64,000 nucleotides of DNA, taken from contig NZ_CP045696.1 of the NCBI RefSeq assembly GCF_009676955.1, positions 2,053,001 to 2,117,000 of the forward strand, written 5' to 3'. The notes beneath the pieces were generated by a model that worked only from the letters and a program-made list of their open reading frames with translations, was not told the DNA's origin and made no database searches. Positions 8,172-16,928 of this stretch are shown piece after piece (positions within the stretch are counted from its first letter, which is position 1; each line of letters opens with the position of its first letter). The translations under genes and the position numbers were made by a program. The DNA is from Sodaliphilus pleomorphus (GTDB lineage Bacteria > Bacteroidota > Bacteroidia > Bacteroidales > Muribaculaceae).

Positions 8172-10871
8172 TCAGAATGTGAGTTGCACGCCCAGGGTGT
8201 AGGTGCGGGCCAGGGGATACACGTTTTTGTCGTCGAGGCCCAGGGTGCTGCCCACAGTGCTGCTGTTGATCATGGGGGTGAGGCCCGAGTAGCTGGTGAT
8301 GGTGGCCAGGTTGTTGCACGTGAGGGCCACGCGCAGGCTCTTCACATATTTGCGTGCTGTCTCGCGCAGGGGCACGTTGATGCCTATGGTGAGGTAGTCG
8401 AAGTTCACATAGTCGCCTTTCTCGAGCCAGTAGTCGGTGGCCGTCTGGTCCATGATGTTGCTGGCTGGTGCCTTTGCCAGCACGTTGTAGCCGGGCAGCG
8501 AGTTCATGTTCATGTAGGTGAGTGCGGTGCCGTTGTAAATCTTGTGGCCGAAGGCGCCGTTCACCTGCAGCGAGATGTCGAGCAGCTTGTAGCGCAGCGA
8601 CACGTTGGTGCCCATGAGCACCTTGGGTATGGCCTGGCCGCACACGCGGCGGTCTTTGTCGTTGGAGATGTCGATGTTGTGGTCGCCGTCGAGATCGGCG
8701 ATTTCATAGGTGTAGCCGCCCTTGCCATTGCTCTTGAGCCCTGTGCAGTGGGGCAGGTAGAACACGCCCAGGGGCTGGCCCACGATTTGGTACACGATGT
8801 GGTTGTAGCCGCCGTGGAAGCCGGCGCCGTTGAGGCTGGCAATGTCTTTAAATGTCGGGCCCTCGATGTCGTAGTCGCCATACTTGCCGCTCAGGCTCAG
8901 CAACTTGGTTTGCTGAAATGTCCAGTTGGTGTTGATGTTGAGCTCCAGGTCGCGAGTGTGCACCGGTGTGAAGCCCAGCGAGAGCTCCAGGCCGCGGTTG
9001 CGCATGCTGCCCAGGTTGGCAAGCAGGTTCTTGTAGGGGAAGGGTGGGGTGCTCACGTCGTACATGTAGAGCATGTCGCACGTCTTGGAGTTGTAATAGG
9101 CCAGGGTGGCAATGATGCGGTTCTCGAGCAGGGCTGCCTCCAGACCCAGGTTCACGGTTTTGCGTGTTTCCCACTTCAAGTCGGGGTTGGCGTTGCGCAG
9201 CGAGGCCATCGACACGGCCGCCTCTTGCCCCACGGGTACCACGGCGCTGGGCTCCATGATGTTCATGCTCATGTAGTTGTCGATGCCGCCCTGGTTGCCC
9301 GACCATCCGTAGCCCACATTGAGCTTCAGGTTGGCGAGCCAGCTGGCGCAGCCCTGCATCCAGGGCTCGCGGGTCACGGCCCAGCTGGCCGATACCGAAG
9401 GGAAATAGCCCCACTTGTGGTTGTCGCCAAACTTCGACGACCCGTCGGCGCGCAGGGTGGCGGTGAGGTAGTAGCGGCTGGCGTAGTCGTAGCTGGCCTT
9501 GCCCATCACCGAGGCCATGGTGGGCTGGCTCTTGTAGCTGCCGGTGCCCTCCCACAAGGTGAGGGCGCCTGCTTGTATTGAGTTGTAGCCCAGTGTGTTG
9601 TCGCTGAAGTTGGTGGTAGTGGTGTGGAAGCCGGTGTAGGTGTCGCGCTGTGCCGAGGCCAGCGCGGTGAGGTTGATGTGATGCACGGTGGCCAGCAGCT
9701 TGTCGCAGTTGAGCACGATGTTGCCCATGAGTTGCTCGGCCTTGTCGGTGCCACGGTAGGCCTGGCCGTGGGCCCAAATGGTGGTGGGCAGGTATTGCGA
9801 GCGCTCGGTCTCGTTGTGGCTGTAGGCCCCGAAGATGTCGAGCTTGAGTCCCGGCAGGAGGTCGAACGTGAGCTTGGCGTGGGTGGTCATGTGGGTCGCC
9901 TTGTCGCTGGTGCGGCTGTCCATGAGCGCCAGCGGGTGGGTGATCTGGTTGGCATAGGTGAAGCCGTCGTAGCCGCCGCTTGCATTGCGGCCCTTGTAGT
10001 AGGTGGGATTCCACGTGGCGGCGCTGTAGAAGGTATTCTGCTGGTCGTAGACGGCGGTGGCGTTTTTCTGAATGTTGCCAAACATGCCCACGTCGATGTG
10101 CAGCAAGTTGTCGAACATCGACTGGTGCATGCTCATGTTGCTGGTGAAGTTGCGCATGCGCTCGTGCACAATCACGCCCTCGTGGTCGATATAGCCCAGG
10201 GCCACGCGGTAGCCGTTGCTGGTGTTGCCGCCCGAGAAGGCCACGTGGTGGTCGTGCTGGAAGCCGGTGTGCTCTATGGCCTTCTGCCAGTTGGTGTTGT
10301 AGCCCTTGTCGATGAGCATGAGGCCACGGCTGGTGCACGCCTCGCGATAGCCGTCGGCCCCGAGCATGTCGAGGTTTTTGTACACCGCGGTGATGCCTGT
10401 GGAGCCGTTGTAGCTCACGCGCGCTGCGCCGGCTGTGCCTTTCTTGGTGGTGACCTCGATCACGCCGCTGGCGCCGCGGCTGCCATACATGGCGGTCTCG
10501 GTGGCGTCGCTCAGTATCTTGAAGCTCTCGATGTCGGCCGGGTAGATGCTCGACAAGGTCGACAGGTTGCCCAGCACGCCGTCGATGATCACGAGCGGGT
10601 CGTTGCCGCCGGTGAGCGAGGTGGTGCCGCGCAGGCGCACGGCGCTCATGGCGGCCACGCCGTTGTTGCTCTTCTGAATGGTGAGGCCGGCCACACGGCC
10701 GTTGATGGCCTCGAGCGGGTTGGTCACCTGCTCGCGGTTCATGCCCCGCTCGGTGATGGTCTTGTTGTCGAGACTGTACTTGAGCGAGTCGCGCAGCGTG
10801 GTTTGTGCCTGGGCTGCCGTGCAGCACAGCGCAAGCCCAAGTGCGATGAGGGTGAGTCGAGAGGTTGACAT
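8172..10871 (-). CDS. SusC/RagA-family TonB-dependent outer membrane transporter
   Basis: An 899-residue TonB-dependent transporter. A signal peptide ends near QAQ (residues 21-23). The plug domain carries the family pattern INGRVAGLTIQ, DPLVIIDGV, IESFKILSDATETAMYGSRGASGVI and EVTTKKG. The long remainder fits a 22-strand barrel. It takes up glycan fragments captured by SusD using TonB energy. The usual N-terminal carboxypeptidase-regulatory-like domain is absent: the plug starts about 30 residues after the signal peptide. The gene follows the GH97 gene by 66 bases and probably shares its transcript. SusD, normally next, is displaced by about 3 kb. Confidence 0.95.
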   Translation of the reverse strand: MSTSRLTLIALGLALCCTAAQAQTTLRDSLKYSLDNKTITERGMNREQVTNPLEAINGRVAGLTIQKSNNGVAAMSAVRLRGTTSLTGGNDPLVIIDGVLGNLSTLSSIYPADIESFKILSDATETAMYGSRGASGVIEVTTKKGTAGAARVSYNGSTGITAVYKNLDMLGADGYREACTSRGLMLIDKGYNTNWQKAIEHTGFQHDHHVAFSGGNTSNGYRVALGYIDHEGVIVHERMRNFTSNMSMHQSMFDNLLHIDVGMFGNIQKNATAVYDQQNTFYSAATWNPTYYKGRNASGGYDGFTYANQITHPLALMDSRTSDKATHMTTHAKLTFDLLPGLKLDIFGAYSHNETERSQYLPTTIWAHGQAYRGTDKAEQLMGNIVLNCDKLLATVHHINLTALASAQRDTYTGFHTTTTNFSDNTLGYNSIQAGALTLWEGTGSYKSQPTMASVMGKASYDYASRYYLTATLRADGSSKFGDNHKWGYFPSVSASWAVTREPWMQGCASWLANLKLNVGYGWSGNQGGIDNYMSMNIMEPSAVVPVGQEAAVSMASLRNANPDLKWETRKTVNLGLEAALLENRIIATLAYYNSKTCDMLYMYDVSTPPFPYKNLLANLGSMRNRGLELSLGFTPVHTRDLELNINTNWTFQQTKLLSLSGKYGDYDIEGPTFKDIASLNGAGFHGGYNHIVYQIVGQPLGVFYLPHCTGLKSNGKGGYTYEIADLDGDHNIDISNDKDRRVCGQAIPKVLMGTNVSLRYKLLDISLQVNGAFGHKIYNGTALTYMNMNSLPGYNVLAKAPASNIMDQTATDYWLEKGDYVNFDYLTIGINVPLRETARKYVKSLRVALTCNNLATITSYSGLTPMINSSTVGSTLGLDDKNVYPLARTYTLGVQLTF

Positions 10872-10937
10872 GTTGTTGGTTTTTTTCTTCTTGGTTTAAT
10901 CGTTGCTGTGGGTGTAAAATGGCTGGACGGGGCGGCG

Positions 10938-12887
10938 TCACTCGACCACTGCGGCAAAGCCGCCGCCTGGGGCCAGGTGCAGCTTGAGCCGCGCAGGCAC
11001 CTTCATGCCCGTACGCATCACATAGTCGCTGGCGCTCTTGTCGCAGTTGATGCCGTCGCAGTACAGCGTCATGGTCTTGCCCTGCAGGAAGCCCAGGTCG
11101 ATGTCGATGTCGCGTGCCTGCCAGTTGGTGATGCCGCCTATGTACCAGGTGCTGCCCTTGCGGCAGGCCTCGATCACACACTCGCCCACCTTGGCCTCGA
11201 GCACGCGGCGCTCGTCCCAGGTCACGGGTATGCCGGCGATGAAGCGGGTGCACTCGGGGTTGGCCTCGTAGGCCGTGGGGGCGTCGCACAGCATGTTGAA
11301 CGGCGAGTCGAAGATGACATACAGGGCCAGCTGGCGGCAACGCGTGCCCTGGCTCATGGGCTCGCTGTAGACCGGCCTGTAGTTGCTGCGCGTGGCGTTG
11401 CGCATGGCGCCCTGGGTGTAGTCGAGGGGACCCACCACCTGGCGAATGAACGGCAGCAGGGTCTCGTGGCGCACTTCGTCAAATTGCTTCAGTGTCGACC
11501 ATTTCACCTGCTCCAGCCCGGCCACGGCCTCAAAGTTGAGCACGTTGGGGTAGGTGAGGGTGAAGCCGTTGGGCACGGGGGCGCCGTGGAAGTCGAGAAA
11601 CAGGTGATAGCGGGCCGCTGTGGTGGCCGCACGCTGCAAGAATCGCATCACCTGCTGGTCGTTGCGGTCCATGAAGTCGACCTTGAAGCCCTTGATGCCC
11701 ATCTCGCTGTAGGTCTTGCACACCTGCTCCATGTCGCGGTCGAAGGCCACATAGCCCGCCCAGAGCACGAGCCCCACGCCCTTTTGCTTGGCATAGTTGC
11801 ACAGCGCGGGCAGGTCGATTTCGGGCACCACCTGAAACAGGTCGGCCTTCTTGTTCACGGCCCATCCCTCGTCGAGAATCACATACTCGATGCCGTTGCG
11901 GGCGGCAAAGTCGATATAGTACTTGTAGGTCTCGTTGTTGACACCTGTCTTGAAGTTCACGCCCTTCAGGTTCCAGGCATTCCACCAGTCCCAGGCCACT
12001 TTGCCGGGTTTCACCCAGCTGTAGTCGCCCGTGGGCTTCTGGGCCAGGTCGCGGGTCACGGTCTGGGTGAGCAGGTCGCCGTCGTTGCGCGAGAGCAGCA
12101 TCATGCGCCAGGGCAGCGCGCGCTTGCCAGCCACCTTGGCAATGTAGGGCTGCCACTCGGTGGCCACGCGCTGCAGCATGTTGTGGCCGCCCTGGTGCTC
12201 GGTCTTGACCACGCGTGGAAACCAGAACTGCACTGTTGTACCCCCAGTGGGCACCACAAAGGTGCCGGGATAGTCGAGCACGTTGTACTCGCCCAGCAGC
12301 ATCTTCTTGCCGCCGTCGAGCTCGATGAGCATGGGCGCCAGCCCCAGGTGCTGGCTGTTGAGCCGCGACAGGTTGTCGTGGGTGTAGGTGTTCTCAAACG
12401 AGCACATGGCCTGCTTCTGGAACGAGGTGGCCTTGCTGTCGCGAGAGTTGGCCAGGGCCTCATAGGCCTTGTAGTCGCCAGCCAGCCTGAACTGTGCAAT
12501 CTCGTCGGCAATGATGAGCGAGTCGCTGCACTCGGTCTCTACACGGTAGGCCACCCCCATGTCGTAGAGGCGAAACACGACGCGGCACTGCGGCCACTGG
12601 GCGGTGAGCGTGTTGTAGGCCCCCTTGGCGTCCTTGGTAGTTTTCACGCTCTTGAGCTTGCGGGCGTCGACGGCCATCGTCTTGCCGCCTGCCAGCAGCA
12701 GGCCGGCATCGATGCGCTCCACGACGGTTGCCCCGTCGTAGTCAACGCTGTAGTATACCTTGCCATCGGTCTCGGCCATGGTCACTTTCACTTTTCCGTC
12801 GGGCGATGTGGCCCAGTATGGCTTCATCGCCTGGGCCTGGGTCGCGGCCAGCAGCAGGCACAACAGTGCTCTGAGTAGGTGTTTCAT
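10938..12887 (-). CDS. Glycoside hydrolase family 97 (alpha-glucosidase or alpha-galactosidase)
   Basis: A 649-residue secreted enzyme of the GH97 family, the family of SusB. The start MKHLLRALL gives a clean signal peptide ending near TQAQA; a frame extending 104 codons upstream overlaps the GNAT gene and is not used. The N-terminal beta-sandwich is followed by a TIM barrel with WDWWNAWNLKG, EYVILDEGW, LVLWAGYV and KVDFMDRNDQ. GH97 enzymes need calcium and act either with inversion (alpha-glucosidase) or retention (alpha-galactosidase); the Asp in KVDFMDR could be the nucleophile of the retaining type, but this needs an alignment. It lies just upstream of susC in the same direction. Confidence 0.93.
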   Translation of the reverse strand: MKHLLRALLCLLLAATQAQAMKPYWATSPDGKVKVTMAETDGKVYYSVDYDGATVVERIDAGLLLAGGKTMAVDARKLKSVKTTKDAKGAYNTLTAQWPQCRVVFRLYDMGVAYRVETECSDSLIIADEIAQFRLAGDYKAYEALANSRDSKATSFQKQAMCSFENTYTHDNLSRLNSQHLGLAPMLIELDGGKKMLLGEYNVLDYPGTFVVPTGGTTVQFWFPRVVKTEHQGGHNMLQRVATEWQPYIAKVAGKRALPWRMMLLSRNDGDLLTQTVTRDLAQKPTGDYSWVKPGKVAWDWWNAWNLKGVNFKTGVNNETYKYYIDFAARNGIEYVILDEGWAVNKKADLFQVVPEIDLPALCNYAKQKGVGLVLWAGYVAFDRDMEQVCKTYSEMGIKGFKVDFMDRNDQQVMRFLQRAATTAARYHLFLDFHGAPVPNGFTLTYPNVLNFEAVAGLEQVKWSTLKQFDEVRHETLLPFIRQVVGPLDYTQGAMRNATRSNYRPVYSEPMSQGTRCRQLALYVIFDSPFNMLCDAPTAYEANPECTRFIAGIPVTWDERRVLEAKVGECVIEACRKGSTWYIGGITNWQARDIDIDLGFLQGKTMTLYCDGINCDKSASDYVMRTGMKVPARLKLHLAPGGGFAAVVE

Positions 12888-12963
12888 GAGGTGGAATATT
12901 TTTATGTTGTTGATGGTTTGTTTCTTTTTCAATTTTTCCTGATGTTGCATGAGTAGAGTGGTG

Positions 12964-13488
12964 TCACAGCAACCTCTCATAGGCGATGCGCTCCCCGTCG
13001 GGAAGCTGCACCGTGCCGCAACGCTCGAAGCCCAGCTTGGGCAGGATGTGCAACATCTGCACGTTGTCGTGGTTGGTGTCGATGCGCATGCTCTCCAGCC
13101 CCATGCAACGGGCCGCGCGCATGGCCAGGGTGAGAAACGTGCTGGCCAGGCCGCGGCCCGTGAGCTGCGGGTCGATGCCCAGACGGTGCACCACGGCATA
13201 TCGGCAGTGGCCCGAGTCGCTCTCGGTGAGCCACCGGCCCTCGATGCTGTCGTAGCACTTGTCGCCTGTGGCGATGAGCGCGCAGTAGCCTGCGATGACG
13301 CCGTCGAGCAGCAGCACCCGGCCCACGCCGGCCGCCGTGTCGGCCGCCACTGTGGCAGGGTTGGGGTAGCCGTGCTGCCACTGGTCGCGCCCCTGGCGCC
13401 GCATGACCTGCACCTCGGCCTCGAGCAGGCGCCATATCGCGCCCTCGTCGGCCTCGACAGCCTTTCTAATCGTTGCTGTCGTCGCCAT
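12964..13488 (-). CDS. GNAT-family N-acetyltransferase
   Basis: A 174-residue GNAT protein with the acetyl-CoA binding segment LGIDPQLTGRGLASTFL and the closing strand LPKLGFERCGT. GNAT enzymes move an acetyl group from acetyl-CoA to an amine of a small molecule or protein; the substrate is not predictable. Its start overlaps the end of the DUF2007 gene by 23 bases, which suggests coupled translation. It ends 76 bases before the GH97 gene, so the four genes DUF2007, GNAT, GH97 and susC may form one transcript. Confidence 0.9.
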   Translation of the reverse strand: MATTATIRKAVEADEGAIWRLLEAEVQVMRRQGRDQWQHGYPNPATVAADTAAGVGRVLLLDGVIAGYCALIATGDKCYDSIEGRWLTESDSGHCRYAVVHRLGIDPQLTGRGLASTFLTLAMRAARCMGLESMRIDTNHDNVQMLHILPKLGFERCGTVQLPDGERIAYERLL

Positions 13489-13735
13489 TGCTCTCGCCCT
13501 CGCCGGCGGTCTCTATGGGGTTGGCAGCCATGATGGCCTTGGCCGTCTCCAGGTCGCGGCGCAGCACCACAACCTTGTAGTTGCCCTCGTTCATCATGTG
13601 AAACAGTGCGTTGGCTGTAGAGTCGCCCAGCACGCCTGCCGTGAGCCCGTTGTCTTCAAGCACGCCCTTCACAATGTTGGCGTCGATCTCGTTGCCATAC
13701 TCGGCAAACACGACCACATCGTTGTCTTTTTCCAT
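13466..13735 (-). CDS. DUF2007 (putative signal-transducing) protein
   Basis: An 89-residue cytoplasmic protein. The pattern VVVFAEYGNEIDANIVKGVL, EDNGLTAGV and YKVVVLRRDLETA fits the small DUF2007 domain, whose members are thought to bind a ligand or act in signalling but have no proven role. The last 12 residues are acidic and probably disordered. It is the first gene of the transcript leading into GNAT, GH97 and susC. Confidence 0.8.
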   Translation of the reverse strand: MEKDNDVVVFAEYGNEIDANIVKGVLEDNGLTAGVLGDSTANALFHMMNEGNYKVVVLRRDLETAKAIMAANPIETAGEGESNGDDSND

Positions 13736-13773
13736 GTCGCCTTGGTTTTTAATCCTTTTAATCTATTATTCTA

Positions 13774-13781
13774 CAAATATA
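13774..13781 (-). promoter_or_regulatory. -7 box before the DUF2007 gene
   Basis: On the minus strand TATATTTG fits TAnnTTTG and lies 39 bases upstream of the DUF2007 start. No good TTTG is found at the expected distance. It may drive DUF2007, GNAT, GH97 and susC. Confidence 0.45.
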
Positions 13782-13927
13782 CCTGTTTTTTTGAGATTTC
13801 TTGTCGTGTTTATGCTCAAAATATTACTTTTATTTCCACCAAAGCCTCACGAGGGCAGTTCTGGTCTCTCTTTTTTAAATGTAACATTCGTTTTTATTTT
13901 TTAATATATTTTTAAGACAATTACTCC

Positions 13928-13935
13928 TACCTTTG
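13928..13935 (+). promoter_or_regulatory. -7 box before the first GHL10 gene
   Basis: TACCTTTG fits TAnnTTTG, 55 bases before the start codon at 13991. The preceding 60 bases are AT-rich with no exact TTTG at 19 to 20 bases. Confidence 0.5.
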
Positions 13936-13990
13936 TGAATAATATCATTAGCGACAACTTAATATTTTTTACTACAGTTATACAGTTATA

Positions 13991-16597
13991 ATGAAGCACA
14001 TTTCTTTTGGCAATTGCTTGATGATAATAGCATTGCTTTTCTCGGCCCTCGCCTCGCAAGGTGCGGGCTACACAGTCCCGAAACGCGAGTTCCGCTCGGC
14101 GTGGATAGCCACCGTGTGGGCCCTCGACTGGCCGCGCGACGCCAATGGCAACGAGGCCAACAACATGGATGCCGCTACCCAGAAGGCATCGATGATACGC
14201 ATGCTCGACTCGTTGAAAAACAACAATTTCAATGCGGTCAACTTCCAGGTGCGTTCGATGTGCGATGCCATGTATGAGTCGAGCTACGAGCCCTGGTCGA
14301 GCTACCTCACCGGCACCCGCGGCAAGGCTCCGAGCTACGACCCGCTCAAGTTTGTGGTCGACGAGTGCCACAAGCGCGGCATGGAGTGCCACGCCTGGCT
14401 CAACCCTTACCGCTTCTCGAGCGGCTCCAACTGGAACACCGCTGCCGACCAGGCCGTGCGCAACGGCGGCCACCTGCTCACCTACGGCACCTACACTGTG
14501 CTCGACCCTGCCCAGCAGTGGACCATCGACCGCATTGTGGCCGTGGTGAAGGAAATCATCACCAAGTATGACGTCGACGGCGTGCTCTACGACGACTACT
14601 TCTATCCCAACGGCATCGAGACCAACGCCGATGCCGGCGACTACACCGAGTGGCAAGACAGCATTGCCGCCCGCGGCTCGTCGATGTCGCTGGCCGACTG
14701 GCGCCGCGACAACGTGAACCGCATGGTCAAGGCCGTGTACGACATGATACAGTCGACCAAGCCCTACATTCGCTTCGGCATCTCGCCAGCTGGAGTGGCT
14801 GCCACAAGCAGAGCCGTGGCCTCAAAGTATGGAGTGCCCACCTGCCCCGCCGGCAGCGACTGGCAGTACAACGGCATCTTCAGCGACCCCCTGGCGTGGA
14901 TATCGAGCAACACCATCGACTACATCTCGCCCCAGGTGTACTGGAAGATAGGCGCCAGCGCCGACTACAGCAAGATCACCCCGTGGTGGAACAAGGTGTC
15001 GGCCAAGTTTGGCCGTCAGTGCTACATCTCGCAAAACATCTATAGCTTCATCAAGGCTTCGAGCACAACAAGCGACTATGCCGAGGTGGCCAACGAGAGC
15101 GAGCTCAACCGCACCTCGAGCGTCGACGGCAACCCGGGCGCCATCTACTACTCGTGCAAGTACCTCTATGCCCTGGGCGCCAAGCAGAGCCTGGCCAACT
15201 ATCTCAAGAGCACCGTGTTTTCGCACCCGGCCTTGCCGCCGGCTCTGCCCTGGAAACAAGGCAATAACCCAGGCAAGGTGCAAGGCCTGACTTTGAATGG
15301 CAACACCCTGTCGTGGACGGGCTATGACGACGTGCGCTACAGCGTGTATGCTTTCCCCGTGACGATGAACACGGCCAACTTCACCAAGCAGGTCGACTAC
15401 CTGCAGGGCATGAGCTATGGCGAGAGCTTTGTGCTCGACGACTCCAAGGTGGGCGACGAGTGGCAGTATGCCGTGTGTGTGGTCGACCGCGTGGGCAACG
15501 AGTATGACCCCGTGTTCCTGGGCAATGCCCTCAAGCAGCTCGATGCCCCACGGCTCATTGCGCCTGCCGAGGCCGACTCGGCCAACGCACCATTCAACTT
15601 TGTGTGGAGCAAGGTGCCCGAAGCCACCAGCTACATCGTTGAGCTGAGCAACGACGCCTCCTTCTCGAGCGTGGCCGAGCGCTATACTACTGCCGACACC
15701 ACCCTGAGCGCGCTCAAGTTTACCAAGCTCGCTCATGCCAAGACCGTCTACTGGCGTGTGCAGTCGTGTGCCTCCAAGCACTACAGCGGCGTGAGCCAGG
15801 TGCGCTCGCTCGTGCCCATGCTGCTCACCGTCACCTACCCGGCCAACGGGCAGGAAGAGCTCTCGCCTGGCTTCACGGCCCAGTGGTACACGTGCGGCCA
15901 CGACGTGCCTGCCACCCTCGAGATCTCGGGCACGCCCGACTTTGCCCAGGTCGACTTCGCCGGCACCTCGGCCACTGGCAGCCTGGCCGTGCCAGCCGAC
16001 AAGCTCGAGACCGGCAACACCTACTACATGCGTGTGCGCATGACCGTCGACAATGTCGAGATGGTGAGCCCTGTGGTTTGCTTCACCCTTGCCCACGAGG
16101 CCACCCACTTTGTGAAGCCGCTCGACAAGGGCGTCATCACCCGTGGCACCCACATCACGCTCAAGCCCCAGTCGTGGGCCACGAGCTATGTTGTCGAGGT
16201 GTCGACCAGCCGCACCACCTGGGGACGCACCCGCTTTGTCGAGACGCTCAAAGACGGCACCGTGGCCACCACGCTGCCCTTCGACAGCATCAAGGTGGGC
16301 GGCAAGTATCCCGTCGACGGCACGACCTACTATGCCCGCACCAAGACCTCCTATGACGGCCTCGACGGCACCAGCCACACCACAGCCTACGGCGACGTCA
16401 TCTCCTTTGTCTACCGCGAGAGCTACACCAAGGGCGATGTCAATGGCGACGGCGTGGTGAATGTGACCGATGTCACCTCGCTCATCAATGCAATTCTGGG
16501 CCTGTCGCCCTATGCCGACGACGTGTGCGACCTCAACGCCGACGGCGAGGTCGACGTGAGCGACGTGAGCGTGCTCATCTCGATGATCAACAACTGA
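13991..16597 (+). CDS. GHL10-type glycoside hydrolase with C-terminal dockerin-like repeats
   Basis: An 868-residue secreted protein. After a signal peptide (cut near SQGAG) comes the GHL10/DUF187 barrel, beginning KREFRSAWIATVWALDWP and containing VNFQVRSMCDAMY, YEPWSSYLTG, LDPAQQWTIDRIV, DVDGVLYDDYFYP and YISPQVYWK. E. coli DigH of this family cuts peptidoglycan strands that lack stem peptides, so a cell-wall glycan substrate is plausible. Two to three fibronectin-like modules follow (about 420-800). The last 55 residues are two dockerin-type calcium loops (GDVNGDGVVNVTDV and DLNADGEVDVSDV). A strong terminator follows. A shorter paralogue lies at 42686. Confidence 0.9.
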   Translation: MKHISFGNCLMIIALLFSALASQGAGYTVPKREFRSAWIATVWALDWPRDANGNEANNMDAATQKASMIRMLDSLKNNNFNAVNFQVRSMCDAMYESSYEPWSSYLTGTRGKAPSYDPLKFVVDECHKRGMECHAWLNPYRFSSGSNWNTAADQAVRNGGHLLTYGTYTVLDPAQQWTIDRIVAVVKEIITKYDVDGVLYDDYFYPNGIETNADAGDYTEWQDSIAARGSSMSLADWRRDNVNRMVKAVYDMIQSTKPYIRFGISPAGVAATSRAVASKYGVPTCPAGSDWQYNGIFSDPLAWISSNTIDYISPQVYWKIGASADYSKITPWWNKVSAKFGRQCYISQNIYSFIKASSTTSDYAEVANESELNRTSSVDGNPGAIYYSCKYLYALGAKQSLANYLKSTVFSHPALPPALPWKQGNNPGKVQGLTLNGNTLSWTGYDDVRYSVYAFPVTMNTANFTKQVDYLQGMSYGESFVLDDSKVGDEWQYAVCVVDRVGNEYDPVFLGNALKQLDAPRLIAPAEADSANAPFNFVWSKVPEATSYIVELSNDASFSSVAERYTTADTTLSALKFTKLAHAKTVYWRVQSCASKHYSGVSQVRSLVPMLLTVTYPANGQEELSPGFTAQWYTCGHDVPATLEISGTPDFAQVDFAGTSATGSLAVPADKLETGNTYYMRVRMTVDNVEMVSPVVCFTLAHEATHFVKPLDKGVITRGTHITLKPQSWATSYVVEVSTSRTTWGRTRFVETLKDGTVATTLPFDSIKVGGKYPVDGTTYYARTKTSYDGLDGTSHTTAYGDVISFVYRESYTKGDVNGDGVVNVTDVTSLINAILGLSPYADDVCDLNADGEVDVSDVSVLISMINN

Positions 16598-16640
16598 GTC
16601 CTGGCTTAGCCTGGAAAACAGCATTTCTTCCCACCACTCT

Positions 16641-16694
16641 CGTGGAGACAGCTGCACTGTGTGCACGGTGCCCTGTCTCCACGATTGTTTTTTT
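16641..16694 (+). terminator. Rho-independent terminator after the first GHL10 gene
   Basis: CGTGGAGACAG (16641-16651) pairs with CTGTCTCCACG (16673-16683), followed by a run of seven T (16688-16694). This isolates the GHL10 gene from the next secreted-protein gene. Confidence 0.9.
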
Positions 16695-16758
16695 GTCATG
16701 CTTGTGACGTCCATGATGAAAATATGAAATAAATTGTGGCGGTTGTCGATATTTTTCT

Positions 16759-16766
16759 TAACTTTG
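16759..16766 (+). promoter_or_regulatory. -7 box far upstream of the 16929 gene
   Basis: TAACTTTG fits TAnnTTTG. If used, it leaves an untranslated leader of about 155 bases before the start at 16929. No strong hairpin was found in the leader by eye. Confidence 0.45.
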
Positions 16767-16928
16767 TGAATCCCTTTTGGTAAAAATTGGAAACATTTTG
16801 CCTTGAAATGGTGTTGGTTTCCTGTAGATGTACCGTGCTTACCGCTGTTTTGTTGCCCTGTGGCGCAGCGCATGAAAATAGAATGATAAATTTTTTTAAT
16901 GTATAACGAACTAAAAACCCCTTATCGC

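Noticed and set aside
12888..13199. N-terminal extension of the GH97 gene
   Set aside because: The extra 104 codons overlap the GNAT gene, have a random composition and precede a clean signal peptide.
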